This document shows, in pieces, positions 41,868 through 50,370 of a stretch of DNA of 64,000 bases. The notes below the pieces were generated by a model that worked only from the letters and a program-made list of their open reading frames with translations, was not told the DNA's origin and ran no database searches. The translations under genes were made by a program, and so were the position numbers. Each line of letters starts with the position of its first letter. The stretch's first letter is position 1. The stretch is from assembly GCF_036127095.1 (NCBI RefSeq), contig NZ_CP108006.1, positions 372,001-436,000 of the forward strand, given 5' to 3'. The stretch is from Streptomyces sp. NBC_00335 (GTDB lineage Bacteria; Actinomycetota; Actinomycetes; Streptomycetales; Streptomycetaceae).

Positions 41868-42758
41868 TCAGCCCTTGAGGCTGCCGGCGGTGAGGCCGGA
41901 GATGATGTGCCGCTGGAAGACGAGGAAGAGGACCAGCAGCGGGATGCTCGCCATGACCATGCCTGCGAGGAGCTGGTTGGCCGGCATGAACTCCGCGAGG
42001 CGGTTCAGGGCGACGGTGACCGGCTGCTTCCTCTCGTCCGGCAGGACGAGCATCGGCCAGAGGAAGTCCTTCCAGACTCCGACCACGGCGAAGATCGACA
42101 CCACGGCCAGCACCGGACGGGACAGCGGGAGGACCACCGAGACGAGGATCCGCACGGTGCCCGCGCCGTCGATCCGGGCCGCGTCGAGCAGTTCCGCGGG
42201 GATCTGGTCGAAGAACCGTTTGAGGATGAAGACGTTGAAGGCGTTCGCCGCGGCGGGCAGCCAGATCGCGAACGGTGTGTTGATCAGGTTCACGTGGACG
42301 AGGGGAACGTCCACGACGGTGAGGTACGCGGGTACGAGCAGGGCGGACACCGGCAGCATCAGGGTGGCCAGCATCATCGCGAGCACGGCGTTGCCCAGGA
42401 CCGGACGGAGCTTGGACAGCGCGTACGCGGCGGAGACGTCGATGACGAGCTGAAAGAGCAGGGCTCCGAAGGCGAGCAGGAAGGTGTTGAAGAAGTACCC
42501 GGCGAGGCCCGTGTTCGTCCAGGCCTCCGCGTAGCTCTCCGGGTGCCAGCTGCTCGGGAGCAGCGTGGGGTGCGGCTGGGACAGCTCCGCGGAGGTCTTG
42601 AGGGCGCCGGTGGTCATCCAGTAGAGCGGGAAGACGAAGGCCAGGGTGAAGCCGGTCAGGGTCGTGCCCAGGACGAAGCGGTGCAGGAACCGGCCGACGG
42701 GCCGGGTCAGTTCGGCGGGCGCGATGAGTGTGCGGGAGCGGGGTTCGGTGGCGGCCAT
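41868..42758 (-). CDS. Sugar ABC transporter permease (MalG type)
   Basis: A 296-residue protein with six membrane segments. The cytoplasmic EAA-like loop ELLDAARIDGAGTVRILVSVVLPLSRP docks to the ATPase. With the MalF-type partner directly upstream it forms the membrane channel of an oligosaccharide importer. The ATPase is absent here, as in most Streptomyces sugar operons, which use a shared MsiK-type ATPase encoded elsewhere. Confidence 0.93.
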   Translation of the reverse strand: MAATEPRSRTLIAPAELTRPVGRFLHRFVLGTTLTGFTLAFVFPLYWMTTGALKTSAELSQPHPTLLPSSWHPESYAEAWTNTGLAGYFFNTFLLAFGALLFQLVIDVSAAYALSKLRPVLGNAVLAMMLATLMLPVSALLVPAYLTVVDVPLVHVNLINTPFAIWLPAAANAFNVFILKRFFDQIPAELLDAARIDGAGTVRILVSVVLPLSRPVLAVVSIFAVVGVWKDFLWPMLVLPDERKQPVTVALNRLAEFMPANQLLAGMVMASIPLLVLFLVFQRHIISGLTAGSLKG

Positions 42759-42774
42759 GCGGCCCGCCCTCCTT

Positions 42775-43680
42775 TCAGTCCTTGGTCCGGGTCAGCCGCA
42801 GGTAGAGGCCGGCGAAGAGGCCCAGGACCACGAAGAGCAGGGTGCTCATCGCGCTGGCCAGGCCGAAGTCGTTGTAGACGAAGGCGTAGCGGTAGAGGAG
42901 CAGCAGGATGGTGACGGTGGCTTCGTTGGGGCCGCCGCCGGTGAGGACGAAGGGCTCGACGAACACCTGCATGGTGCCGATGACCTGGAGCAGCAGGGTG
43001 ATCATGAGGATGAACCTGACCTGCGGGATCGTGACGTGCCACAGGCGCCGGCGGATGGAGGCCCCGTCGAGTTCGGCCGCTTCGTAGAGCTCCCCCGGGA
43101 TGCCGCCGAGGGCCGCCAGGTAGATGAGGGTCGTGGTGCCCATGTTGGCCCAGGTGGAGACGAGGACCAGGGAGATCATCGCGAGGTGTTCCGACTCCAG
43201 CCACTGCTGGGCGGGCAGGTGCAGGACGCCGAGCACGTTGTTGAAGAGGCCCGGGCCCGGATCGTAGAACCAGCGCCACAGCAGCATGGTCACGATGGGC
43301 GGGAGCATCACCGGGAGGTAGACGGTGAGCCGCAGGTACGACTGGCCGCGCCGGACCTCGTTCAGGACGACGGCCGTGACGAACGGGGCGGCGAAGCCGA
43401 AGACGAGCGCCAGCAGCGTGAAGTAGCCGGTGTTGCGCCAGGCGGTGGCGAAGAGCGGGTCGTCGAAGAGGCGGCGGAAGTTGTCCAGGCCGACCCACTC
43501 GGCCGGCTGGGCGAAGGTCACCTGCTGGAAGCCGAGGAGGACGCCGCGGACGATCGGGTACCAGGCGAACAGCGCGAAGCAGATCAGTCCGGCGGAGAGG
43601 AAGAGGTAGGCGACGAGGTTCTCCCGCAGGCGGCGGGCCCGACCCGTGGCGGGGGCCGCGGGAGTGGGGAGTGCGGACAT
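42775..43680 (-). CDS. Sugar ABC transporter permease (MalF type)
   Basis: A 301-residue protein with six membrane segments. The EAA-like loop is ELYEAAELDGASIRRRLWHVTIPQVRF. It starts two bases from the end of the binding-protein gene and ends 16 bases before the MalG-type gene, consistent with one operon. Confidence 0.93.
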   Translation of the reverse strand: MSALPTPAAPATGRARRLRENLVAYLFLSAGLICFALFAWYPIVRGVLLGFQQVTFAQPAEWVGLDNFRRLFDDPLFATAWRNTGYFTLLALVFGFAAPFVTAVVLNEVRRGQSYLRLTVYLPVMLPPIVTMLLWRWFYDPGPGLFNNVLGVLHLPAQQWLESEHLAMISLVLVSTWANMGTTTLIYLAALGGIPGELYEAAELDGASIRRRLWHVTIPQVRFILMITLLLQVIGTMQVFVEPFVLTGGGPNEATVTILLLLYRYAFVYNDFGLASAMSTLLFVVLGLFAGLYLRLTRTKD

Positions 43681-43681
43681 G

Positions 43682-45040
43682 TCACTTCACCGTGGCGAGG
43701 ATGGAGTCGGCGCGGGCGGCGGCGTCCTTCAGCAGGGTGTCGATGTCCGCGTCCTCCTTGGTCAGGACCGACTGCATGACGCCGTCCAGGACGGTGTAGA
43801 GCTGCTGCGCGTTCGGCGGCTCGACCTTGACCTCGACCTGGGGGCTGCGGTCGACGAACGGCTTGTAGTTCTCCTGCGGCACGTTGGCGTGCGCGGCGTG
43901 GACGGCCTGGATCTTCTGCTGGGCGGCGCCCGCGAACAGGTTCGGCTGGGGAAGGCCGATCGGGACGCCCAGGCCGGAGAACTTGGTGACGTTCTCCTCC
44001 TCCCGGTCGGGGTTGAGGTACTTCCACTGGATCCACTGCAGACCGGCCTTGATCTTCTCGGGCGTGGCCTTGGGGTTGAACATGAAGCCGTCGCCGCCGC
44101 CGAGGGTGGCCGTGCCGGGGAGGGCCGCCAGGCCGAACTCCTCGTACTTGCGCTCGAACTGCTTGACGATGGTGGGGATGTTGTCGGGCCCGGCCATGTA
44201 CATCCCGAGCTTGCCGGAGCCCATCATCTTCTGGACGTCGCCGATCTCCAGGAGCTGGCGGGTGCCCATGCTCCGGTCGGTCCAGCGCATGTCGTGCAGG
44301 GTCTGGAGCGCCTTGCGGCCCGCGTCGCTGTCGAAGGCGGCCTTCCACTTGCCGTTCTCCTCGGCGGCGACCTCGCCGCCCATGGAGTACAGCCAGGACG
44401 TCAGGTGCCAGCCGCCCTGGTTGTTCTTGCTGTAGTCGGCGTACCCCACGGTGTCCTCGCCCAGCGCGCTGATCTTCTTCGCGGCGGCCCGGACCTCTTC
44501 CCAGGTGGTGGGGGGCTTGTCGGGGTCGAGTCCGGCCTTGCGGAAGAGCTCGCGGTTGTAGACGAGGCCCATGGAGTAGTTGCCGGTGGGCAGGCCGTAG
44601 GTCTTGCCCGCCTTGTCCTTGAACACCTTCTGGAGCTCGGGGCGTATGTCGGACAGATAGGGGACGTCGGCCAGGTAGGGGGTGATGTCGGCGCCCTGCT
44701 TGCGCTGGATGAGCCCGGCCGGGTCGGTGAAGTAGACGTAGTAGACGTCTTCGAGCTGGCCCCCGGCGAGTTTGGCCGCGAAGGTCTTCGGATCCATCTG
44801 GCCTTCGCGGGCATCGATCTTGATCTTCGGGTGCGCCGCTTCGAACTGCTTGACCAGCTCCTCGAAGTCCTTTCGGTCGGCGGCCTGCGTGGCCGCCGGC
44901 ATGCCGTTGACCGTGATCGTCACCACCCCGCCGGCCTTGTCGCCGGCCGGGGCCGGCGCACCGCCGCAGGCGGCGGTTGCGAGGCTCGCCACGAGGGCGG
45001 TGGAGATGAACAGGGCGCGACGTCTGGTGATGCCATCCAT
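43682..45040 (-). CDS. Extracellular sugar-binding lipoprotein of the ABC importer
   Basis: A 452-residue solute-binding protein. The signal peptide has twin arginines (ITRRRAL) and ends in the lipobox LATAAC with Cys25 as the lipidated residue. The rest is a two-lobe family-1 binding protein (YYVYFTDPAGLIQRKQGADITPYL, GLPTGNYSMGLVYNRELF). It would deliver alpha-gluco-oligosaccharides released by the GH87-like enzyme. ATG 45040 begins the operon. The promoter and CGCAA repeats are just upstream. Confidence 0.93.
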   Translation of the reverse strand: MDGITRRRALFISTALVASLATAACGGAPAPAGDKAGGVVTITVNGMPAATQAADRKDFEELVKQFEAAHPKIKIDAREGQMDPKTFAAKLAGGQLEDVYYVYFTDPAGLIQRKQGADITPYLADVPYLSDIRPELQKVFKDKAGKTYGLPTGNYSMGLVYNRELFRKAGLDPDKPPTTWEEVRAAAKKISALGEDTVGYADYSKNNQGGWHLTSWLYSMGGEVAAEENGKWKAAFDSDAGRKALQTLHDMRWTDRSMGTRQLLEIGDVQKMMGSGKLGMYMAGPDNIPTIVKQFERKYEEFGLAALPGTATLGGGDGFMFNPKATPEKIKAGLQWIQWKYLNPDREEENVTKFSGLGVPIGLPQPNLFAGAAQQKIQAVHAAHANVPQENYKPFVDRSPQVEVKVEPPNAQQLYTVLDGVMQSVLTKEDADIDTLLKDAAARADSILATVK

Positions 45041-45080
45041 GCGAACAGGCCTTCCGAGCGGGTCGGGCTTCGATGGCGCG

Positions 45081-45124
45081 ACAGTAGAAGCCGTGAACGC
45101 AAGAAGTCAATAATGTTACGCAAG
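45081..45124 (-). promoter_or_regulatory. Promoter of the sugar operon with 21-bp-spaced CGCAA repeats
   Basis: On the minus strand TTGACT (45110-45105) and TACTGT (45086-45081) form a promoter with an 18-base spacer. ACGCAAG occurs at 45097-45103 and 45118-45124, exactly 21 bp apart, flanking the -35 region. A matching pair lies before the LacI gene, so these are likely LacI-family operator half-sites. Confidence 0.6.
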
Positions 45125-45201
45125 ACATTAAGCATCAAGATTCAGGGATGTGACAGAACGTGATGTCGGGCCGTCACCTCGAAGGCCTCCCCCCGACATG
45201 C

Positions 45202-45232
45202 GGAGGGGCCCGGCTTGCGCCGGGCCCCCTCC
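45202..45232. terminator. Terminator after the LacI gene
   Basis: A 13-bp stem with one bulged C (45202-45214 and 45219-45232) and loop TTGC, 26 bases past the LacI stop codon. Confidence 0.85.
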
Positions 45233-45257
45233 TTCTCGCTCCGCATCCGCTCCCCCG

Positions 45258-46274
45258 TCAGCGCCCCGGGAACGAGCGCGCGGTGGATGACCGGACGATG
45301 AGTTCGGTGTCGAAGAGGATCTCCGCGGACAGGCCCACCCCGGTACGGATCTGCTCGGTCAGGAACTGCACCGCTGCCGAGGCCATGGCCGCGACGGGCT
45401 GGCGGGACGTCGTCAGCGGCGGGTCGGTGGCGACCATGAAGAGCGAGTCGTCGAAGCCCACGACGGACAGTTGGGCCGGCACGCTCAAGCCCCGGCGGCG
45501 CGCACCGCGGATGGCGCCGAGAGCGAGGGCGTCGCTCGCGCAGACCACCGCCGTCACCCCGCGCGCGAGCAGCTGGGTGATCGCCGTGGCGCCGCCCTCC
45601 ATCGAGAAGAGCGCGTGGGCGACGAGCGGCCGCCACTCCTGGGCCGGGACCCCGCGGCGGGCATTGAAAGCCGCGTAACCTGCGAGTTTACGGACCGAGG
45701 GGACGTGCCCGGAGGGGCCCACGATCATCCCGATCCGCTCGTGGCCGAGCGCCGACAGGTGCGCCAGCGCCTGCTCGGCCGCCCCGGCGTCGTCCACCGA
45801 GACCTGCGCGACGCCCGGGTTCTCATCGGCCGGATTCACCAGGACGACGGGGATCGCGCGGCGGCGCAGCTCGCGGCCCTGGGCCTCGCCTATGTCCGTG
45901 TAGCTGGCGCCGACGAACACGATGCCGCCGACGTTCTGCCCGAGCAGCATGTCGACGTAGTGGGACTCCGAGACCCCGTCGGCCGTGCGCGTGCACAGCA
46001 CGGGGACCAGGCCCTGGCCGTTGAGCAGTCCGGCGAGGGCTTCCGCCGAAGCGGAGAAGACGGGGTTCTGGAGGTCGGGCACCACCAGTCCGATCAGCTG
46101 GGCCCGCTCCTTGCGGAACTCCACCGGGCGCTCGAACCCGCACACGTCGACGGCCGTCAGGACCGCCTCGCGGGTGGCGGGCGCCACGTCCCTGTTGCCG
46201 TTCAGTACGCGACTCACCGTAGTCGTGCTGACGCCGGCCATCTCGGCCACCTGGGCTAGCCTCTGGGTGCTCAC
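45258..46274 (-). CDS. LacI-family sugar-responsive repressor
   Basis: A 338-residue regulator. The N-terminal HTH (LAQVAEMAGVSTTTVSRVLNGNRDV, residues about 6-30) and hinge precede a periplasmic-binding-protein-like domain with sugar-binding features (GLVVPDLQNPVFS, SVVGFDDSLFM). GTG 46274 is the start. It sits directly upstream of the binding-protein operon in the same direction and is the obvious repressor of it, likely releasing DNA on binding an alpha-gluco-oligosaccharide. Confidence 0.93.
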   Translation of the reverse strand: MSTQRLAQVAEMAGVSTTTVSRVLNGNRDVAPATREAVLTAVDVCGFERPVEFRKERAQLIGLVVPDLQNPVFSASAEALAGLLNGQGLVPVLCTRTADGVSESHYVDMLLGQNVGGIVFVGASYTDIGEAQGRELRRRAIPVVLVNPADENPGVAQVSVDDAGAAEQALAHLSALGHERIGMIVGPSGHVPSVRKLAGYAAFNARRGVPAQEWRPLVAHALFSMEGGATAITQLLARGVTAVVCASDALALGAIRGARRRGLSVPAQLSVVGFDDSLFMVATDPPLTTSRQPVAAMASAAVQFLTEQIRTGVGLSAEILFDTELIVRSSTARSFPGR

Positions 46275-46297
46275 GCGACCAAGCTACCAGCCGGGTG

Positions 46298-46335
46298 CGC
46301 AAAAACCAGTCCCTGATACGCAAATCTCTTGCAAG
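46298..46335. promoter_or_regulatory. CGCAAA repeats and CTTGCAAG palindrome before lacI
   Basis: CGCAAA occurs at 46298-46303 and 46319-46324, spaced 21 bp as in the operon promoter. A perfect palindrome CTTGCAAG lies at 46328-46335. This region also serves the divergent oleate hydratase gene. Autoregulation by the LacI protein is inferred. Confidence 0.55.
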
Positions 46336-46469
46336 CGGAGTACGGGTTCCCGCCCGGAACACCCGTCCAACGGCGCACCCGAGTCGCGGCAGGGCACAGG
46401 GGGTGGTGGCCTGGGTGGGTGACCGTACGGCCGACCGGGGTGCGTACGGCCAGGGCGAGGAGACACATC

Positions 46470-48035
46470 GTGGCGAAGGCCTATCTGGTGGGTGCCGGCA
46501 TCGCTTCCCTGTCGGCGGCGGCACTGCTGATCAGGGAGGGCGGTTTCGCGGGCTCGGACATCACGATCCTGGAAGCCCAGGGCCGCACCGGCGGAAGCCT
46601 GGACGCCGCGGGAGACCCCGAGAACGGCTACACCATGCGCGGCGGCCGGATGTTCGAGCTGCACTTCGAGTGCACCTACGACCTGCTGCGCTCCATCCCC
46701 TCGCTGGACGCTCCGGGCACCTCGGTCACCGAGGACACCTTCGCCTTCCACGAGGACTTCGCCTGGAACGACAAGGCCCGCCTGGTCGACTCCTCCGGCC
46801 TGCGGGTCGACACCCGCTCGATGGGGTTCTCCGAGCGCGACCGCCTGGACCTCGTCGCGTGCGTGGCCTCCCCCGAGTCCCGGCTCGACGGCAAGCGGAT
46901 CTCCGACTGCTTCACGCCCGCGTTCTTCACCACCAACTTCTGGTACATGTGGTGCACGACCTTCGCCTTCGAGCCCTGGCACTCGGCGATCGAGTTCCGG
47001 CGCTACCTCAACCGGTTCGTGCACCTCTTCAAGACCTTCGACACCATGTCGGGCATCTACCGCACCCGCTTCAACCAGTACGACTCGATCGTGCGCCCCC
47101 TCCAGAGCTGGCTGCGGAGCAACGGCGTCGTGTTCTCGATGAACACCACCGTCACCGACGTGGAGCTGGCCGACGGCGAGGGCACCACCGCCACCGCCCT
47201 CGCCTGTACGCGGGAGGGCTCGGCCGTGCGGATCCCCGTCGCCGCCGAGGACCTGGTGTTCGTCACCAACGGATCGATGACCGCGAACTCGACCCTGGGA
47301 TCCACCGACACCCCCGCCGTACTGGACACCTCCGAGCCGGACGACTCCTGGCGCCTGTGGCAGACCCTGGCCGCCAAGCGCCCCCACCTGGGCGACCCCT
47401 CGGTGTTCGACTCCTCCGTCTCGGACTCCACCTGGGGCTCCTTCACCGTGACCACCCAGGACCCGACCTTCTTCAAGGCCATGGAGGAGTTCTCCGGCAG
47501 CGAGGCCGGCAAGGGCGGTCTGATCACCTTCAAGGACTCCGGCTGGCTGCTGACCATCGTCCTCAACCACCAGCCACACTTCCACGAGCAGCCCGAGGGC
47601 ACCTACGTCTGGTGGGGGTACGCCCTGTTCCCGGACAAGGCCGGCGACCACGTGGGCAAGACGATGGCCGAGTGCACGGGCCGCGAGATCCTCACCGAGG
47701 TGCTCGGACACCTGCGGCTCGAACAGAGCGAGCAGATCCTGGAGTCCTCGGTCGTCGTTCCGGCGCTGATGCCGTACATCACCAGCCAGTTCCTGGTGCG
47801 CAAGGCCGGCGACCGGCCCGAGGTCGTCCCGGAGGGCTCCACCAACCTGGCCTTCATCGGCCAGTACGCCGAGGTCCCCGACGACGTGGTGTTCACCGTC
47901 GAGTACTCGGTGCGCACCGCGTGGACCGCGGTGGCCCGGCTGCTGCACCTGGACCGGCAGCCGCCGCCGGTCTACAAGGGCGGCCACGATCCCAAGGTGC
48001 TCCTCGAAGCCCTGCACACGATGCACCGCCGCTGA
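46470..48035 (+). CDS. ohyA: Oleate hydratase
   Basis: A 521-residue FAD enzyme adding water to the cis-9 double bond of oleic and related fatty acids, giving 10-hydroxy acids. The FAD site is VGAGIASLSAA. GGRMFELHFECTYDLL includes the conserved active-site Glu region, and WYMWCTTFAFEPWHSAIEFRRY and NHQPHF are family blocks. The length suits the shorter actinobacterial forms. GTG 46470 follows GCGAGGAG. The frame runs back to 46329 without support. It is divergent from the LacI gene and is possibly a fatty-acid detoxification function. Confidence 0.93.
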   Translation: MAKAYLVGAGIASLSAAALLIREGGFAGSDITILEAQGRTGGSLDAAGDPENGYTMRGGRMFELHFECTYDLLRSIPSLDAPGTSVTEDTFAFHEDFAWNDKARLVDSSGLRVDTRSMGFSERDRLDLVACVASPESRLDGKRISDCFTPAFFTTNFWYMWCTTFAFEPWHSAIEFRRYLNRFVHLFKTFDTMSGIYRTRFNQYDSIVRPLQSWLRSNGVVFSMNTTVTDVELADGEGTTATALACTREGSAVRIPVAAEDLVFVTNGSMTANSTLGSTDTPAVLDTSEPDDSWRLWQTLAAKRPHLGDPSVFDSSVSDSTWGSFTVTTQDPTFFKAMEEFSGSEAGKGGLITFKDSGWLLTIVLNHQPHFHEQPEGTYVWWGYALFPDKAGDHVGKTMAECTGREILTEVLGHLRLEQSEQILESSVVVPALMPYITSQFLVRKAGDRPEVVPEGSTNLAFIGQYAEVPDDVVFTVEYSVRTAWTAVARLLHLDRQPPPVYKGGHDPKVLLEALHTMHRR

Positions 48036-48146
48036 GGCCGAGCGGTCGCGTCCGTCCCGCCGCCCCCACCCCCGGTCTCCGGGCGGCGACACGGCGGGCG
48101 CGACCGGGTACCGTACGCCCCTCTACGACAGAGAGGTGCGGCCATC

Positions 48147-48632
48147 GTGACCCGAATCCCGGACGTGGGCGATGTGGTGGGCGATTTCTCGCTCCCCGGC
48201 GGCCTGCTCAGCGAGGACGTGTTCGTCCGCGGGCAGTACGCGCTCGGCGAGCAGCGCGGGAACCCGGTCGTTCTCGCCTTCTACCCCGGCGACAACACCC
48301 CCGTCTGCACGACGCAGTTGTGCTCCTACTCCGACGGGCTGGAGGCGCTCTCCGCGTGCGGCGCCCAGGTGTGGGGCATCAGCCCGCAGGGCGTGGAGAG
48401 CCACGAGGCCTTCGCCCGGGCCCGCGGCCTGCGGATCCCGCTGCTCGCCGACACCGACCGCGAGGTGGCCCGCGCCTTCGGCATCGCGGCTCCCGTGATC
48501 GGTCTGCGGCGGTCCGTCTTCGTCATCGCGCCGGACGGCACCCTGCACTGGAAGCACGTCGGGACCCTGGGCATGAGGTTCCCTTCGGCGGACACCATCG
48601 CGGAGCAGCTCGTCGGCGTCTCCACCGGCTGA
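48147..48632 (+). CDS. Peroxiredoxin (BCP/AhpC-TSA family)
   Basis: A 161-residue thioredoxin-fold peroxidase. The peroxidatic cysteine is C54 in YPGDNTPVCTTQLC and the resolving cysteine is C59, the BCP Cys-x4-Cys arrangement. It reduces H2O2 and organic peroxides, probably with thioredoxin. GTG 48147 follows AGAGAGGTG. It lies 111 bp after oleate hydratase in the same direction; whether it shares that transcript is unclear. Confidence 0.92.
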   Translation: MTRIPDVGDVVGDFSLPGGLLSEDVFVRGQYALGEQRGNPVVLAFYPGDNTPVCTTQLCSYSDGLEALSACGAQVWGISPQGVESHEAFARARGLRIPLLADTDREVARAFGIAAPVIGLRRSVFVIAPDGTLHWKHVGTLGMRFPSADTIAEQLVGVSTG

Positions 48633-48691
48633 CGCGCCGGGCCCCCGGCCGTCCGGCGGGGCCGGACGAGCGGGGACCTCGGAGCCGGTGC

Positions 48692-48892
48692 TCAGTTGTT
48701 GGAACCCACCGTGTTGTTGAGGCCCGCGTTGAACACGTCGTCGGCGGCGAACTGCAGCCAGTCGCCGAAGACGATCGTGTACGACTTCTCGGACGGGGCG
48801 TTGACGGTCACATCGGCGGCGGCCGCGGAGGCGCAGCCGAGGACGATGAGACCGGCGGCGACCACGGAGAGCGCGGAGCGTACGGAACGCAT
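48692..48892 (-). CDS. Small secreted protein, 66 residues
   Basis: Residues 1-26 form a signal peptide ending ASAAAA. The mature part is only about 40 residues (starting DVTVNAPSEKSYTIVFGDWL and ending NTVGSNN), acidic and with aromatic and Asn-rich ends. No cysteines remain after cleavage, so it is not a chaplin. AAAGGTGG precedes ATG 48892. I do not recognise the family. A surface or signalling role is possible. It has a long AT-rich upstream region with inverted repeats. Confidence 0.65.
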   Translation of the reverse strand: MRSVRSALSVVAAGLIVLGCASAAAADVTVNAPSEKSYTIVFGDWLQFAADDVFNAGLNNTVGSNN

Positions 48893-49298
48893 GGATCCAC
48901 CTTTCGAGGGGGCTGTGAGCACCCTCGAACCTAAAGAGGCCTCGCCCGTCTGTCCCGTCACACCGCCGGGCAGGGCCGAGAGCAAGCCGATCGGACGAAC
49001 GTCGCCGATCGCCGGTGGAGAGGTACTGGGCGGCCTCGGCCCAGGGGTTGGCCGAGGCCGCGGAGGCGCTGCGGGATCCGAAAGCCGGACGGGACACCTG
49101 GCGTCACGTGAGGAGGAGAAACGTCACGCCGGTATCTGGTTCTAGGACGGTGTGGGGACACCTTCCTTGGCATCTTGACGGATGACCGCGCCGCCATCAG
49201 TAAACATATATACCGCCGAGTACGCAAGGGTATGAAAATATTCATGTGCGGGCAGGGTGTGAATATGACGGCTCACACCAGTTCGCCCTAGGGGTGCC
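48893..49298 (-). promoter_or_regulatory. AT-rich control region of the small secreted protein
   Basis: A 406-bp gap with no supported gene. The stretch 49193-49270 is the most AT-rich DNA in this part of the window. It holds ATGAA-AATA-TTCAT at 49232-49245 and GTGTGA with TCACAC arms at about 49257-49278. These could be operators; the regulator is unknown. Confidence 0.45.
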
Positions 49299-50216
49299 CT
49301 AGAGGAAGAAGCCGTGCTGGTCCGCGGCCTGCTCATAGCTTTCGAGCCGGGCCTGCGTCCGCTCGGGGTCCGCGTCCGCCATCGCCTGGAGCAGCGCCGC
49401 GGACAGGACGCCCGGCGCCGAGTACGAGTCGAAGACCAGCCGCGAACCGGTACCGGCCGTCAGCGCCACATCGGCTTCGTCCACCAGCGGCCCCAGCGTG
49501 CGGTCCGTGATCAACGCGATCTTCAGCCCCGCGCCGCGGGCCACCCGCAGCGCCGCCAGGGTCTCCTTGGCGTGCCGGGGCATCGCGAAGGCCAGGACCC
49601 AGCTCCCGCCCGCCGCACGGGCCTGCAGCAGTGCGTCGGAGGCGACGCTGCCGCCGCCGGTCACCAGGCGCACGTCGGGGTGGATCCGGCGGGCCGCGTA
49701 CGCGAAGTACTCCGCCAGCGAGACGGAGATCCGCAGCCCGAGGACCGTCAGCGGCACCGACCGGGCCAGCTCGCGCCCGATGTCGAGCACCTGGTCGGTG
49801 TCGGCGAGCAGCTGCCGGACGGTGCGCAGGTTCTCGATCTCGGCGTCGACGGCCGCCTGCAGTTCGTTGCGCCGGGTCTGTTCGGGGCTGTCCGGGGCGC
49901 CGGCCACCGCGCTGAGCGCGATCGGCTGGAGCACGTCCCGCAGGGCGGGATATCCACTGAAGCCGAGGGCCGAGGCGAAGCGGGTCACGGACGGCTGGCT
50001 CACGCCGGCCCGCTCCGCGAGCTCGGTGATGGAGAGGAACGCCGCCTCGGTGAGGTGGTCGACGAGGTACTGGGCGATCCGGCGCTGGCCCGGCGAGAGC
50101 GGGTGCCCGTCGAACAGCGCCCGGACCCGGTCGGCGGGAGCCCGCTCGTGATCGACCGCCTGCCCGCCCGGCGTGATCGCTGCCGCCTGTGCGCGCGCCT
50201 GCTGCCCCGATGACAC
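49299..50216 (-). CDS. MurR/RpiR-family regulator (HTH plus SIS domain)
   Basis: A 305-residue regulator. The HTH_6 domain at about residues 30-100 (LSITELAERAGVSQPSVTRFASALGFSGY) is followed by a SIS sugar-phosphate-binding domain at about 130-270. RpiR proteins respond to phosphosugars. GTG 50216 follows AGGGAGGT. It is a single gene between the small secreted gene and the carboxypeptidase gene, with no obvious sugar operon beside it, so its target is not clear. Confidence 0.9.
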   Translation of the reverse strand: MSSGQQARAQAAAITPGGQAVDHERAPADRVRALFDGHPLSPGQRRIAQYLVDHLTEAAFLSITELAERAGVSQPSVTRFASALGFSGYPALRDVLQPIALSAVAGAPDSPEQTRRNELQAAVDAEIENLRTVRQLLADTDQVLDIGRELARSVPLTVLGLRISVSLAEYFAYAARRIHPDVRLVTGGGSVASDALLQARAAGGSWVLAFAMPRHAKETLAALRVARGAGLKIALITDRTLGPLVDEADVALTAGTGSRLVFDSYSAPGVLSAALLQAMADADPERTQARLESYEQAADQHGFFL

Positions 50217-50370
50217 CGGCGGACCTCCCTCTCGTGCCACTCCGTGATCCCAACATAGCTCACGGCATCCGGCTGACCAGCGCGCTTCCCCCTGCGGCCG
50301 GCCGCAGGGGGCGTCCCGGGAGCCCGCGGTGCGCACCGGTACCGCCACCTCCACTCGAAGTGACGCCACG

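Noticed and set aside
48692..48892. Chaplin assignment for the small secreted protein
   Set aside because: The mature part lacks the paired cysteines and the hydrophobic chaplin core.
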